DNA of 59,764 bases from Albimonas sp041685625 (lineage in GTDB: Bacteria; Pseudomonadota; Alphaproteobacteria; Rhodobacterales; Rhodobacteraceae): positions 1-59,764 of the forward strand of contig JAWLFJ010000009.1 of assembly GCA_041685625.1 (NCBI GenBank), read 5' to 3'. The position numbers were made by a program, and so were the translations under genes. The stretch's first letter is position 1. Each line of letters starts with the position of its first letter. The notes beneath the pieces were generated by a model. That model had not been told where the DNA came from, made no database searches, and saw only the letters and a program-made list of their open reading frames with translations. Shown in pieces: positions 1 to 8,120 of this stretch.

Positions 1-78
1 GCGGCCCCCCCCCGTGCGTCGCGCAGGCGGGGCGGGGGGGCCCCCGCCCCTCCCCGGAGGATCGAGGGAAGGATCGAG
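1..78. other. Window edge, non-coding, homopolymer-rich
   Basis: No gene is visible before position 79. The stretch holds a run of nine C (5-13) and a near-perfect inverted repeat at 29-50 (GGGGCGGGGG facing CCCCCGCCCC). The repeat could be the hairpin of a terminator for a gene lying to the left, but it has no T-run. The direct repeat GGATCGAG next to the first start codon overlaps its ribosome binding site. Confidence 0.5.
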
Positions 79-600
79 ATGACCGAGGCGAGGCGGACGA
101 TCGACGCGCTCGACAGGGACCACCCGCAGGCGACGATCGGCGCGCGGTGGGAGCTGATCGAGGACCGCGTCATGGGGGGCGTCTCGTCCGCGACGATGAG
201 CCGCGAGCGCGTCGCCGGCCGGCCGGCCCTGCGGATGCGGGGCGAGGTCTCGCTCGAGAACGGCGGCGGCTTCGTGCAGGTCGCGCTCGATCTCGCGCCG
301 GACGGCGGCGCGGTCGACGCGAGCGGTTGGAGCGGGATCGAGATCGACGTTCTGGGCGACGACGAGCGCTACAACCTGCACCTGAGGACCCTCGACGTGG
401 TCCGCCCCTGGCAGTCCTACCGGGCCGAGTTCGTAGCGACCCCGGAATGGCGGAGCGTCCGCCTGCCCTTCGACGCGTTCGAGCCTCACCGGATCGAAGC
501 CCCGTTCGACCCGACGCGCCTGCGCCGCCTCGGCGTGGTCGCGATCGGCCGGCCCTTCGTCGCGGACGTCGCGATCGGCGGGCTGCGGTTCTTCCGGTAG
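79..600 (+). CDS. CIA30-family (complex I intermediate-associated protein 30-like) protein
   Basis: A 173-residue protein with the signature start of the CIA30 fold: WELIEDRVMGGVSSA at about residues 25-39, then a beta-rich body (GGFVQVALDL, WSGIEIDVLGDDERYNLHLR) and a closing IGGLRFFR strand. The eukaryotic family member is a complex I assembly factor. Bacterial members have an NAD-binding-like or galactose-binding-like fold and no assigned reaction. There is no signal peptide, so it is probably cytosolic. The ATG is preceded by GGGAAGG. It faces the DMT transporter gene tail to tail with an 18-bp gap. The family call is good; its role is unknown. Confidence 0.8.
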   Translation: MTEARRTIDALDRDHPQATIGARWELIEDRVMGGVSSATMSRERVAGRPALRMRGEVSLENGGGFVQVALDLAPDGGAVDASGWSGIEIDVLGDDERYNLHLRTLDVVRPWQSYRAEFVATPEWRSVRLPFDAFEPHRIEAPFDPTRLRRLGVVAIGRPFVADVAIGGLRFFR

Positions 601-618
601 GGGCGGGCCGCCCGGCGC

Positions 619-1497
619 TCAATCCCGGCGTCGCGCCTCCCGCCACGCGATCAGCACGCCGCCGGCGACGATGACCAGCGCCCCGGCGACGGTAGCGCCG
701 CCCGGAACGTCGCCCCAGATCGCCCAGCCGAGGGCCGTCGCCCAGATCAGGGCGGTGTATTCGAAGGGCGCCACCACCGCCGCCGGCGCGACCCGGAACG
801 CCTGGCCGATCAGCGTGATGCCTAGGCTGCCGCACACCGCCGAGCCGACGAAGAGGCCGAGATCCTCCAGCCGAGGCGGCGTCCAGAGCCAGAGCGCGAA
901 GGGCGCCGCGTAGAGCATCGGGAACAGCATCACGAACAGCATCGTCGTCAGGAAGCCGTCCTCCGGCCCCAGCCAGCGCGCGCTGATCATGAAGAGCGCG
1001 TAGGCCACCGCCGCGGCCACCGGCAGCAGGGAGGCGGCCTGGAACGCCGCGCCCCCCGGCTGCACCACGATCAGCACGCCGGAGAAGCCTAGGATCACCG
1101 CGCCCCAGCGCCAGGGTCCCACCCGCTCGCCCAGCAGCGGGACCGAGAGGGCGGTGATGACGATCGGCGCGGCGAAGATCAGCGCCGTCGCCTGCGCCAG
1201 CGGGAGCAGGCCCAACGCGGCGAAGTAGAACCAGACGCCGGCCAGCATGGTCAGCCCGCGGAGCGCGTGCAGGCCGGGCCGCCGGGTGGTCAGCGCGCGC
1301 GGCCCGTGCAGGACGAGCGCCGCCGCCGCGATCATCGGCACGGCGATCAGGTTCCGCAGGAACAGGATCTGCACCGGATCGTGCCGCTCGGTCAGCAGCT
1401 TGGCGATGGCGTCGTTGAGCGTCAGGAACGCGAGCCCCGCGCAGATCGCGAGGATCCCGCGCGGGACGTCGTTCGGCGTCGTGCCGTCCTCGTTCAT
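619..1497 (-). CDS. DMT-superfamily (EamA) transporter
   Basis: A 292-residue, very hydrophobic protein with about ten predicted membrane segments in two EamA repeats. The first repeat begins near LAICAGLAFLTLNDAIAKLL and includes RNLIAVPMI and LPLAQATALIFAAPIVITALSVPLLGERVG. The second repeat ends with EYTALIWATALGWAIWGDVP. This is the usual layout of inner-membrane metabolite exporters of the drug/metabolite family. The substrate cannot be read from sequence. A second, related exporter lies at 12989-13897. The gene is monocistronic and convergent with the CIA30 gene. Confidence 0.85.
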   Translation of the reverse strand: MNEDGTTPNDVPRGILAICAGLAFLTLNDAIAKLLTERHDPVQILFLRNLIAVPMIAAAALVLHGPRALTTRRPGLHALRGLTMLAGVWFYFAALGLLPLAQATALIFAAPIVITALSVPLLGERVGPWRWGAVILGFSGVLIVVQPGGAAFQAASLLPVAAAVAYALFMISARWLGPEDGFLTTMLFVMLFPMLYAAPFALWLWTPPRLEDLGLFVGSAVCGSLGITLIGQAFRVAPAAVVAPFEYTALIWATALGWAIWGDVPGGATVAGALVIVAGGVLIAWREARRRD

Positions 1498-1688
1498 CCT
1501 CGGCTCCGCCTGCGGCCCCGCCGACCGGCTAGCAGATGCCCCGGGCGGTGACGAGGCCGCAGCGCGGAGCCCTGCGCGGCCGGCTCCGCGCGCGGGCCGG
1601 GGGCGCGGGCCGGGGGCGCGGTCCGGAGGCGCGGTCCGGGGGCGCGGCCTTGCAGGCGGGGGGAACGCGTGTATGGTCGCGCCCCGTC

Positions 1689-2393
1689 ATGCAGGCCGCG
1701 AAACAGCTCCCCTACGCGGAGATCCGCGAGATCTTCCGCCGCTTCGAGGCGCGCGAGCCCGAGCCGAAGGGCGAGCTCGAGCACAGCAGCGCCTTCACCC
1801 TCCTCGTCGCCGTCGCGCTCTCGGCGCAGGCGACCGACAAGGGGGTCAACAAGGCGACGCGACGCCTGTTCGAGGACGCCGCGACGCCCGAGGCGATGAT
1901 CGGGCTCGGCGAGGAGGGGCTCGTCGAGCGCATCCGCACCATCGGCCTGTTCCGCAACAAGGCGAAGAACGTCCTGAAGCTCTCGCGGCAGCTGCTGGAC
2001 GACTTCGACGGCGAGGTCCCCTCCTCCCGCGCGGCGCTGGAGAGCCTGCCCGGCGTCGGCCGCAAGACCGCGAACGTGGTGCTAAACATGTGGTTCGGGC
2101 AGCCGGCGCAGGCGGTGGACACCCATGTCTTCCGCGTCGGCAACCGCACCGGCATCGCGCCCGGCAAGGACCCCCTGGCGGTGGAGCGCGCCGTCGAGGA
2201 CCACGTGCCGGCCGAGTTCCAGCGCCACGCCCATCACTGGCTGATCCTGCACGGGCGCTACGTCTGCGTCGCGAGGACGCCGAAATGCCCGGACTGCGTG
2301 ATCCGGGACCTCTGCCCCTACCCCGACAAGACCGAGCCGGCGGCGCCCAAGCGCGGACGCGCCGCCGCCGAGTCCGAAAAGGAGACCCCATGA
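1689..2393 (+). CDS. nth: Endonuclease III (DNA glycosylase/AP lyase)
   Basis: A 234-residue base-excision repair enzyme that removes oxidised pyrimidines and cleaves abasic sites. The helix-hairpin-helix LPGVGRKTANVVLN carries the catalytic lysine. VDTHVFRV holds the catalytic aspartate. The C-terminal CVARTPKCPDCVIRDLC gives the C-x6-C-x2-C-x5-C set that binds the [4Fe-4S] cluster. An open frame continues upstream to 1536, but the extension is low-complexity Arg/Gly/Ala. The ATG at 1689 gives the normal length and a conserved N-terminus (PYAEIREIFRRFEAR). The stop overlaps the start of the next gene by 4 bp (ATGA), so the two are probably translated together. Confidence 0.95.
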   Translation: MQAAKQLPYAEIREIFRRFEAREPEPKGELEHSSAFTLLVAVALSAQATDKGVNKATRRLFEDAATPEAMIGLGEEGLVERIRTIGLFRNKAKNVLKLSRQLLDDFDGEVPSSRAALESLPGVGRKTANVVLNMWFGQPAQAVDTHVFRVGNRTGIAPGKDPLAVERAVEDHVPAEFQRHAHHWLILHGRYVCVARTPKCPDCVIRDLCPYPDKTEPAAPKRGRAAAESEKETP

Positions 2394-3391
2394 GCGCCAA
2401 GACCTACGACGTCGTCGGCATCGGCAACGCCATCGTCGACGTGCTGGGCCGCGTCGAGGACCGCTTCCTCGAGGAGAACGGCATCCAGAAGGGGGTCATG
2501 CAGCTGATCGACGCCGAGCGCGCGATCGACCTCTACGGCCGCATGGGCCCCGCGCAGGAGATCTCCGGCGGCTCGGCGGCGAACACCATCGCCGGGCTCG
2601 GCATGCTGGGCGCCAAGGCGGCCTATGTCGGCAAGGTCAAGGACGACCAGCTCGGCGCGATCTTCGCGCACGACATCCGCGCCCTCGGCGTCGCCTTCGA
2701 CGTGCCCCCGGCGCCGAAGGCGATGAACGGCGACGAGACCGGCCGCTGCATGGTGCTGGTGACGCCGGACGGCGAGCGCTCGATGAACACCTATCTCGGC
2801 GTCTCGGGCGCGCTGACGCCCGACGACATCGACGAGGCGCTGATGGCCGACGCCAAGTGGATCTACCTCGAGGGTTACCGCTTCGACGGTCTCGAGAGCC
2901 AGGAGGCCTTCCGCAAGGCGATCGCCGCCGCCAGGGGCGCGGGCGGCAAGGTCTCGATCACCCTCTCGGACCCCTTCTGCATCGAGCGGCACCGCAGCCT
3001 CTTCCGCCAGATGTGCATCGAGGAGATCGACCTCCTCTTCGCCAACGAGCACGAGCTGGTCTCGCTCTACGAGACCGGGACGCTCGAGGAGGCGATGGAG
3101 ATGGCGCGCAGGGAGATCGAGACGGTGGCCGTCACCGTCGGCCCGGCCGGCGCGCACATCCTGAACGGCGCCGAGACGGTGCACGCCCCCGCCGCGCCGA
3201 TGGAGCGGGTCGACGCCACGGGCGCCGGCGACCTCTTCGCGGCGGGCTTCCTCTACGGCCTGACGCGGGGCAAGGACCTGCAGACCTGCGGGACGATGGG
3301 CTGCGTCGCGGCGGGCGAGGTGATCTCGCATATCGGCGCGCGGCCGGAGCAGGATCTCAAGGCGCTCTTCGCCCGCTTCGGCCTGCACTGA
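2390..3391 (+). CDS. PfkB-family kinase, adenosine kinase type
   Basis: A 333-residue ribokinase-like enzyme that transfers phosphate from ATP to a nucleoside or sugar. PfkB hallmarks are the GGSAANTIAGLGMLG substrate and monomer-contact motif at about residue 60 and the C-terminal DATGAGDLFAAGF anion hole with the catalytic Asp. The sequence is of the type annotated as adenosine kinase or sugar kinase in alphaproteobacteria, so adenosine salvage is the likeliest role but is not proven here. The ATG overlaps the nth stop codon. About 260 bp without a gene separate it from coaBC. Confidence 0.85.
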   Translation: MSAKTYDVVGIGNAIVDVLGRVEDRFLEENGIQKGVMQLIDAERAIDLYGRMGPAQEISGGSAANTIAGLGMLGAKAAYVGKVKDDQLGAIFAHDIRALGVAFDVPPAPKAMNGDETGRCMVLVTPDGERSMNTYLGVSGALTPDDIDEALMADAKWIYLEGYRFDGLESQEAFRKAIAAARGAGGKVSITLSDPFCIERHRSLFRQMCIEEIDLLFANEHELVSLYETGTLEEAMEMARREIETVAVTVGPAGAHILNGAETVHAPAAPMERVDATGAGDLFAAGFLYGLTRGKDLQTCGTMGCVAAGEVISHIGARPEQDLKALFARFGLH

Positions 3392-3651
3392 GCGGGCGGG
3401 CTTCCGGACGCCCCGAGCGCCGCTGCGCGGCGCCGGCCCGCCCTCCAGCCGCGCCCGTCCCGCGACTTCGGGGGCGGCCGGCGAAAAGCGCGATGACCCG
3501 GGCAGGCCGCCGGTCGCGCCCACGATGCGGCGTGCGCATCGCGCGCCGCGCCGGCGCCGCCGGCGGCGGCCCTCTCCCATCTCCCGGCGGCGCGTTGCGC
3601 CGGGGCGGGGCGGCCTCTAGGGTCCGGTTCGTGCAACGCGGCGGGGAAGGC

Positions 3652-4887
3652 ATGCTCGGCGGCAGGCGGATTCTCCTCATCGTCGGGGGCGGCATCGCCG
3701 CCTACAAGACGCTCGACCTCGTGCGGAAGCTGCGGGCGGAAGGGGCTTCGGTCACGCCGGTCCTGACCCGCGCGGGCGCCGAATTCGTCACCCCGCTGTC
3801 GCTCTCGGCCCTCTGCGGCGTGAAGGTCTTCTCCGACCTCTGGGACCTGACGGACGAGGCGGAGATGGGGCACATCCGGCTCTCTCGCTCGGCCGATCTG
3901 GTGGTGGTCGCGCCCACGACGGCCGACCTGATGGCCAAGATGGCGGGCGGGCATGCGGACGACCTCGCCTCGACGCTCCTGATGGCGACCGACAAGCGCG
4001 TGCTGCTCGCCCCCGCCATGAACGTGCGGATGTGGGAGCATCCCTCCACCCGCCGCAACCTCGCGACGCTGACCGGCGACGGCGTGCTGAGCGTCGGGCC
4101 GAACGCCGGTGACATGGCCTGCGGCGAATACGGGCCGGGCCGGATGGCGGAGCCGGCGGAGATCCTGGGGGCGATCCGCGCCGCCCTCGGCGCCGGGCCG
4201 CTCGCCGGGCGGCGGGCGCTGGTCACGTCCGGCCCGACGCACGAGCCGATCGACCCGGTGCGCTACATCGCCAACCGCTCCTCCGGCGCGCAGGGCTCGG
4301 CCGTCGCCGCGGCGCTGCGCGATCTCGGCGCCGCCGTCACCTTCGTCACCGGCCCGGCGACCGCGCCCCGGCCCTCCGGCGTCGAGGTGGTGGAGGTCGA
4401 GACCGCCGCCGAGATGCTCTCCGCCGTCGAGCGGGCGTTGCCGGAGGCGGGACCGCCCGTGGACGTCGCTGTCTTCGCGGCCGCCGTCGCGGACTGGCGC
4501 GTCGCCTCGGCCTCCGGCTCGAAGATCAAGAAGACCGCCGGCGCCCTGCCCTCGCTGGACTTCGCCGAGAACCCGGACATCCTCGCGACGGTCGCGCGCC
4601 GCAGCCGGGGCCGGCCGCGCCTCGTCGTCGGCTTCGCGGCGGAGACCGACGACGTCGAGGCGCACGCCGCCGCCAAGCGCGACCGCAAGGGCTGCGACTG
4701 GATCGTCGCCAACGACGTCTCGCCCGCCACCGGCATCATGGGCGGGGCGGAGAACGAGATTGTCCTGATCACCGCCGCCGGGTCGGAGCGCTGGCCGCGC
4801 CTCGCCAAGGCGGAGGCCGCCCGCCGGCTCGCCGCCCGCATCGCCGAGACGCTGGCCCCGCAGCCCGACGCGGAGGCCGCCGAATGA
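3652..4887 (+). CDS. coaBC: Bifunctional phosphopantothenoylcysteine decarboxylase/synthetase
   Basis: A 411-residue, two-domain enzyme making 4-phosphopantetheine for coenzyme A. The N-terminal FMN-binding decarboxylase (CoaC) has GGGIAAYKTLDLVRKLR, the PAMNVRMWEHP substrate clamp and the NAGDMACGEYGPGRM flap. The C-terminal CTP-dependent synthetase (CoaB) has TSGPTHEPIDPVRYIANRSS and the KIKK lysines. The ATG at 3652 is preceded by GGGGAAGG and gives the family's normal length, although the frame is open further upstream. It overlaps dut by 4 bp and heads a five-gene operon ending in moeB. Confidence 0.95.
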   Translation: MLGGRRILLIVGGGIAAYKTLDLVRKLRAEGASVTPVLTRAGAEFVTPLSLSALCGVKVFSDLWDLTDEAEMGHIRLSRSADLVVVAPTTADLMAKMAGGHADDLASTLLMATDKRVLLAPAMNVRMWEHPSTRRNLATLTGDGVLSVGPNAGDMACGEYGPGRMAEPAEILGAIRAALGAGPLAGRRALVTSGPTHEPIDPVRYIANRSSGAQGSAVAAALRDLGAAVTFVTGPATAPRPSGVEVVEVETAAEMLSAVERALPEAGPPVDVAVFAAAVADWRVASASGSKIKKTAGALPSLDFAENPDILATVARRSRGRPRLVVGFAAETDDVEAHAAAKRDRKGCDWIVANDVSPATGIMGGAENEIVLITAAGSERWPRLAKAEAARRLAARIAETLAPQPDAEAAE

Positions 4888-5348
4888 GCGCGCCCGTGGT
4901 CCGGCTGCTGCGCCTCCCGCACCACGACCCGGCCCTCGCGCCGCCCGCCTACGCGACCGACGGCGCCGCGGGCGCCGATCTTCGCGCCTGCCTGCCGGAC
5001 CGCGGCGCGCTGACCCTCGCGCCCGCGGCGCGCGCTCTCGTCCCCACCGGCCTCGCGCTGGCGCTCCCGGAGGGGTGGGAGGGCCAGGTGCGCCCGCGCT
5101 CCGGCCTCGCGCTCCGCCTCGGCGTCACCGTCGCCAACGCGCCCGGCACCATCGATTCCGACTATCGCGGCGAGCTCGGCGTGCTGCTGGTCAATCTCGG
5201 CGACGCGCCGGCCGAGATCCGCCACGGCGAGCGGATCGCACAGCTCGTGATCGCCCCCGTCGCCCGCGCCGTCTTCGAGACGGTCGAGACGCTGGAGGAG
5301 ACCCCGCGCGGCGACGGCGGCTTCGGCTCCACGGGCATGCGCGGATGA
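4884..5348 (+). CDS. dut: dUTP diphosphatase
   Basis: A 154-residue trimeric dUTPase that hydrolyses dUTP to dUMP and so keeps uracil out of DNA and feeds dTMP synthesis. The conserved motifs appear in order: GAAGADLRA (I), RPRSGLA (II), GTIDSDYRGE with the catalytic Asp (III), GERIAQLVI (IV) and the C-terminal arm RGDGGFGSTG (V). It starts inside the coaBC stop (ATGA) and its own stop overlaps the next start in the same way. Confidence 0.96.
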   Translation: MSAPVVRLLRLPHHDPALAPPAYATDGAAGADLRACLPDRGALTLAPAARALVPTGLALALPEGWEGQVRPRSGLALRLGVTVANAPGTIDSDYRGELGVLLVNLGDAPAEIRHGERIAQLVIAPVARAVFETVETLEETPRGDGGFGSTGMRG

Positions 5349-5803
5349 GCGCGCCGCCGATCCGCCTCACACGCAAGACGCTGCTGGCGGTCGAGGCCGT
5401 GGCCGACATCGCCTGGCACGCCCGCCCCGATCCGGTGCAGGCCCGCGACGTGGCGGAGCGGCAGGGCATCCCGCAGCGCTATCTGGAGCAGGCGCTGCAG
5501 GCGCTGGTCAGGGGCGGCGTCCTCAAGGGCGTGCGCGGCCCCCGCGGCGGCTACGCCCTCGCGCGGGAACGCCGGCGCGTCACGGTGGGCGACGTGGTGC
5601 GCATCGTCTCCGCCCTCGACGGCGAGGAGGAGAGCGACCTCGAAAGCCCGATGGCGACGGTCGTCGCCCCGCTATGGAACGAGGCGCGCGAGACGCTGCT
5701 CGCCCGCTTCGACGCGGTGTCTATGGAGGATCTCTGCCGCGAGGCGCGACGCCGCGGCGTGCCCCGGCCGGAGGCGGCCGAAGGCCGGGACTTCGCGATT
5801 TGA
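5345..5803 (+). CDS. Rrf2-family transcriptional regulator, probably CymR-like
   Basis: A 152-residue winged-helix regulator. The N-terminal HTH (LLAVEAVADIAWHARPDPVQ, then DVAERQGIPQRYLEQALQAL) and the wing GVLKGVRGPRGGYALAR are typical of Rrf2. The Fe-S members IscR, NsrR and RirA carry three clustered cysteines near residues 90-105. Here only a single Cys (in EDLCREARR) is present, so it should not bind a cluster. Its position 19 bp upstream of cysK suggests cysteine or sulfur control, as for cluster-free CymR. The start overlaps the dut stop. Confidence 0.85.
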   Translation: MSAPPIRLTRKTLLAVEAVADIAWHARPDPVQARDVAERQGIPQRYLEQALQALVRGGVLKGVRGPRGGYALARERRRVTVGDVVRIVSALDGEEESDLESPMATVVAPLWNEARETLLARFDAVSMEDLCREARRRGVPRPEAAEGRDFAI

Positions 5804-5822
5804 CCGCGGGAAGGGGATCGCC

Positions 5823-6779
5823 GTGACCGCCTGGACGCCGCCGAGAGGCCGGATCTACGACGACGTGACCCAGACCATCGGCGCGACGCCGCTGGTGCGC
5901 CTCTCCCGCTTCGCGAAGCGGCGCGGGCTGAAGGCGGAGATCCTGGCGAAGCTGGAGTTCTTCAACCCCATCGCCTCGGTCAAGGACCGCATCGGCGTCT
6001 CGATGCTGGACGCCTTGGCGGCGGCGGGGCGGCTCCGGCCGGAGACGGTGGTGGTGGAGCCGACCTCCGGCAACACCGGCATCGCGCTCGCCTTCGCCTG
6101 CGCCGCGCGCGGCGTGCGGCTGATCCTGGTGATGCCGGAGAGCATGAGCGTCGAGCGGCGCAAGATGCTCGCCCTGCTCGGCGCCGAGCTGGTGCTGACG
6201 CCGCCGGGTCAGGGCATGCCCGCCGCCATCGCCGAGGCCGAGGCGATCGCCGCGCGCCACGCCGACGCGGTGATCCCGCAGCAGTTCGAGAACCCCGCAA
6301 ACCCCGCGATCCACGAGGCCACGACGGCCGAGGAGATCTGGGCCGACTGCGCGGGCGCGCTCGACGTCTTCGTCGCGGGCGTCGGCACCGGCGGCACGCT
6401 GACCGGCGTCGCGCGGGCGCTGAAGCCGCGCCTGCCGGGCCTCCGGATCGCGGCGGTGGAGCCGGAGGACAGCCCGGTCCTTTCGGGCGGCGAGGCGGGC
6501 TCGCACAAGATCCAGGGCATCGGGGCGGGCTTCGTGCCGGGCGTCCTCGACCGGAGCCTGATCGACGAGGTGCTGACCGTGGCCAACGAGACCGCGCTCG
6601 AGACCGCGCGGGAGATCGCGCGGATCGAGGGCATCCCGGGCGGCATCTCCTCCGGCGCCGCCGTCGCCGCCGCGGCCGAGATCGCGGAGCGGCCGGAGAT
6701 GGAAGGCCGCCGCATCGTCACCGTCCTGCCGAGCTTCGCGGAGCGCTACCTCTCCACCGCGCTCTTCGACGGGCTCTGA
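5823..6779 (+). CDS. cysK: Cysteine synthase (O-acetylserine sulfhydrylase)
   Basis: A 318-residue PLP enzyme making cysteine from O-acetylserine and sulfide. The PLP lysine is in NPIASVKDRIG. The substrate loop is EPTSGNTGIALAFA, the phosphate cradle GVGTGGTLTGVAR, and the C-terminal serine motif GGISSGAAVAAA. Length and order match CysK rather than the longer CysM or CBS. The annotated start is GTG with GGGAAGGGG upstream. It is in an operon with the Rrf2 regulator before it and moeB 6 bp after it. Confidence 0.93.
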   Translation: MTAWTPPRGRIYDDVTQTIGATPLVRLSRFAKRRGLKAEILAKLEFFNPIASVKDRIGVSMLDALAAAGRLRPETVVVEPTSGNTGIALAFACAARGVRLILVMPESMSVERRKMLALLGAELVLTPPGQGMPAAIAEAEAIAARHADAVIPQQFENPANPAIHEATTAEEIWADCAGALDVFVAGVGTGGTLTGVARALKPRLPGLRIAAVEPEDSPVLSGGEAGSHKIQGIGAGFVPGVLDRSLIDEVLTVANETALETAREIARIEGIPGGISSGAAVAAAAEIAERPEMEGRRIVTVLPSFAERYLSTALFDGL

Positions 6780-6785
6780 GCGCGC

Positions 6786-7556
6786 ATGGCCTTCAGCGAC
6801 GCCGAGCTCGAGCGCTACGCCCGCCACATCGTCCTGCGGGAGATCGGCGGGCCGGGGCAGGCGCGGCTGAAGGCGGCCTCGGTGCTGGTCGTCGGGGCCG
6901 GCGGGCTCGGCTCGGCCTCGCTGCCGTATCTCGCGGCGGCGGGAGTCGGGCGCATCGCGGTGGCGGACGACGACGCCGTCGCGCTCTCCAACCTCCAGCG
7001 CCAGATCCTGCACCGGACGGAGGACGTCGGCCGCCCGAAGGTCGAGAGCGCGGCCGACGCCCTCGCGCGGATCAACCCCGAGGTGACGGTCGAGCCGCTC
7101 GCGGTCCGCCTCGGCCCGGAGAACGTGGCCGCGCTGATCGCCGGCCGCGACCTGGCGGTGGACGGTTCCGACAGCTTCGAGACGCGCGCCCTCGTCAACG
7201 CCGCCTGCGTCGGCGCGGGCGTGCCGCTGGTCTCCGGCGCCATCGGCCAGTGGGAAGGGCAGCTTTCGGTATTCGATCCGGCGCGCGGCGGGCCCTGCCT
7301 CGCCTGCGTGTTCCCGCAGGCCCCCGCGCCCGGCCTCGCGCCGAACTGCGCGGAGGGCGGCGTCCTCGGCGCCCTCGCCGGCGTGTTCGGCGCGCTTCAG
7401 GCGGCCGAGGCGGTCAAGCTTCTCGCGGGCGCGGGCGAGCCGCTGCGCGGCCGGATGCTGATGCTGGACCTGCTGCACGGCGAATCGCGGACCGTCCGGT
7501 CGCGCCCGCGTCCGGGCTGCGCCGTCTGCGGCGGCGCCGGCCGGCCCGCCCCCTGA
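6786..7556 (+). CDS. moeB: ThiF/MoeB-family adenylyltransferase
   Basis: A 256-residue E1-like enzyme that adenylates the C-terminal glycine of a small sulfur carrier (MoaD or ThiS). The nucleotide-binding motif is VVGAGGLGSASLPYLAAAGV, followed by LSNLQRQILH with the arginine finger and the catalytic Asp in DGSDSFETR. Two CxxC pairs (CLACV and CAVC) form the zinc site. It has no rhodanese domain. MoeB and ThiF cannot be told apart with certainty from sequence. It is the last gene of the coaBC operon, and its link with cysK fits sulfur transfer. Confidence 0.85.
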   Translation: MAFSDAELERYARHIVLREIGGPGQARLKAASVLVVGAGGLGSASLPYLAAAGVGRIAVADDDAVALSNLQRQILHRTEDVGRPKVESAADALARINPEVTVEPLAVRLGPENVAALIAGRDLAVDGSDSFETRALVNAACVGAGVPLVSGAIGQWEGQLSVFDPARGGPCLACVFPQAPAPGLAPNCAEGGVLGALAGVFGALQAAEAVKLLAGAGEPLRGRMLMLDLLHGESRTVRSRPRPGCAVCGGAGRPAP

Positions 7557-7583
7557 TCGCGGACATCGACCGCCCGGCGAGCT

Positions 7584-7603
7584 GCGCCGCTCCAAAGCGG
7601 CGC
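7584..7603. terminator. Hairpin between convergent genes
   Basis: Perfect 8-bp stem GCGCCGCT / AGCGGCGC with a CCAA loop, in the 98-bp gap between the converging moeB and small membrane protein genes. There is no T-run, so it is a candidate bidirectional or Rho-assisted terminator only. Confidence 0.45.
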
Positions 7604-7654
7604 CCGGACCGCGCGGGGATCGACGGAGATCGACGGCCCACGCTTCGGACCCGC

Positions 7655-8038
7655 TCAAGCCCCCGATCGGTCGTCCTGACGAAAGGCCGCGAGCGAAGCC
7701 CGCCCCGGGACGCGCCCCGCCGGGCGGTCGCGCCCGGCGACCTGCGCCCGCCGCAGGGTCGCCAGCGCCTTCGCCTCCCGCGAGCGGCGCCGCGCCGCCT
7801 CGTGCCCGCGGCGCCGCGCGGCGTCGACCCGGGCGATGCGGCGGCGCCGCAGATCGGACCGCACCCGCACGGTCGAGATCACGAGGACCGCGAGCAGGCC
7901 GGCGAACAGCAGCGCCGCCGCCTGCTCCCCGGTCAGGATCTCGGCGAAACGCAGGCCCGCCCGGGCCCAGAAGTCCGGTTCCGAGCCCGGCGCGAAACGC
8001 CGCCCGATCGCCGGCTGCGATCCGATCAGCTCGAACAT
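7655..8038 (-). CDS. Small single-pass membrane protein of unknown function
   Basis: A 127-residue protein not recognised as a named family. It has a short N-terminal head (about 38 residues), one strong membrane segment AAALLFAGLLAVLVISTV at about 40-58, then an unusually basic tail rich in RR, RRR and ARRR that would sit in the cytoplasm and could contact nucleic acid, ribosomes or lipid head groups. The start is supported by GAGGGAGG about 6 bp upstream of the ATG and an AT-richer stretch at 8077-8103 that may hold its promoter. It lies between moeB and the hydroxyacid dehydrogenase. That it is a real gene is likely; no function is claimed. Confidence 0.6.
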   Translation of the reverse strand: MFELIGSQPAIGRRFAPGSEPDFWARAGLRFAEILTGEQAAALLFAGLLAVLVISTVRVRSDLRRRRIARVDAARRRGHEAARRRSREAKALATLRRAQVAGRDRPAGRVPGRASLAAFRQDDRSGA

Positions 8039-8120
8039 CCCGACCTCCCTCGGATCCTCCGAAGACGAGTCGAAGACTACATGAATTTTCGATGAATGGA
8101 AGTCTCGACCTTCCGCGGCG

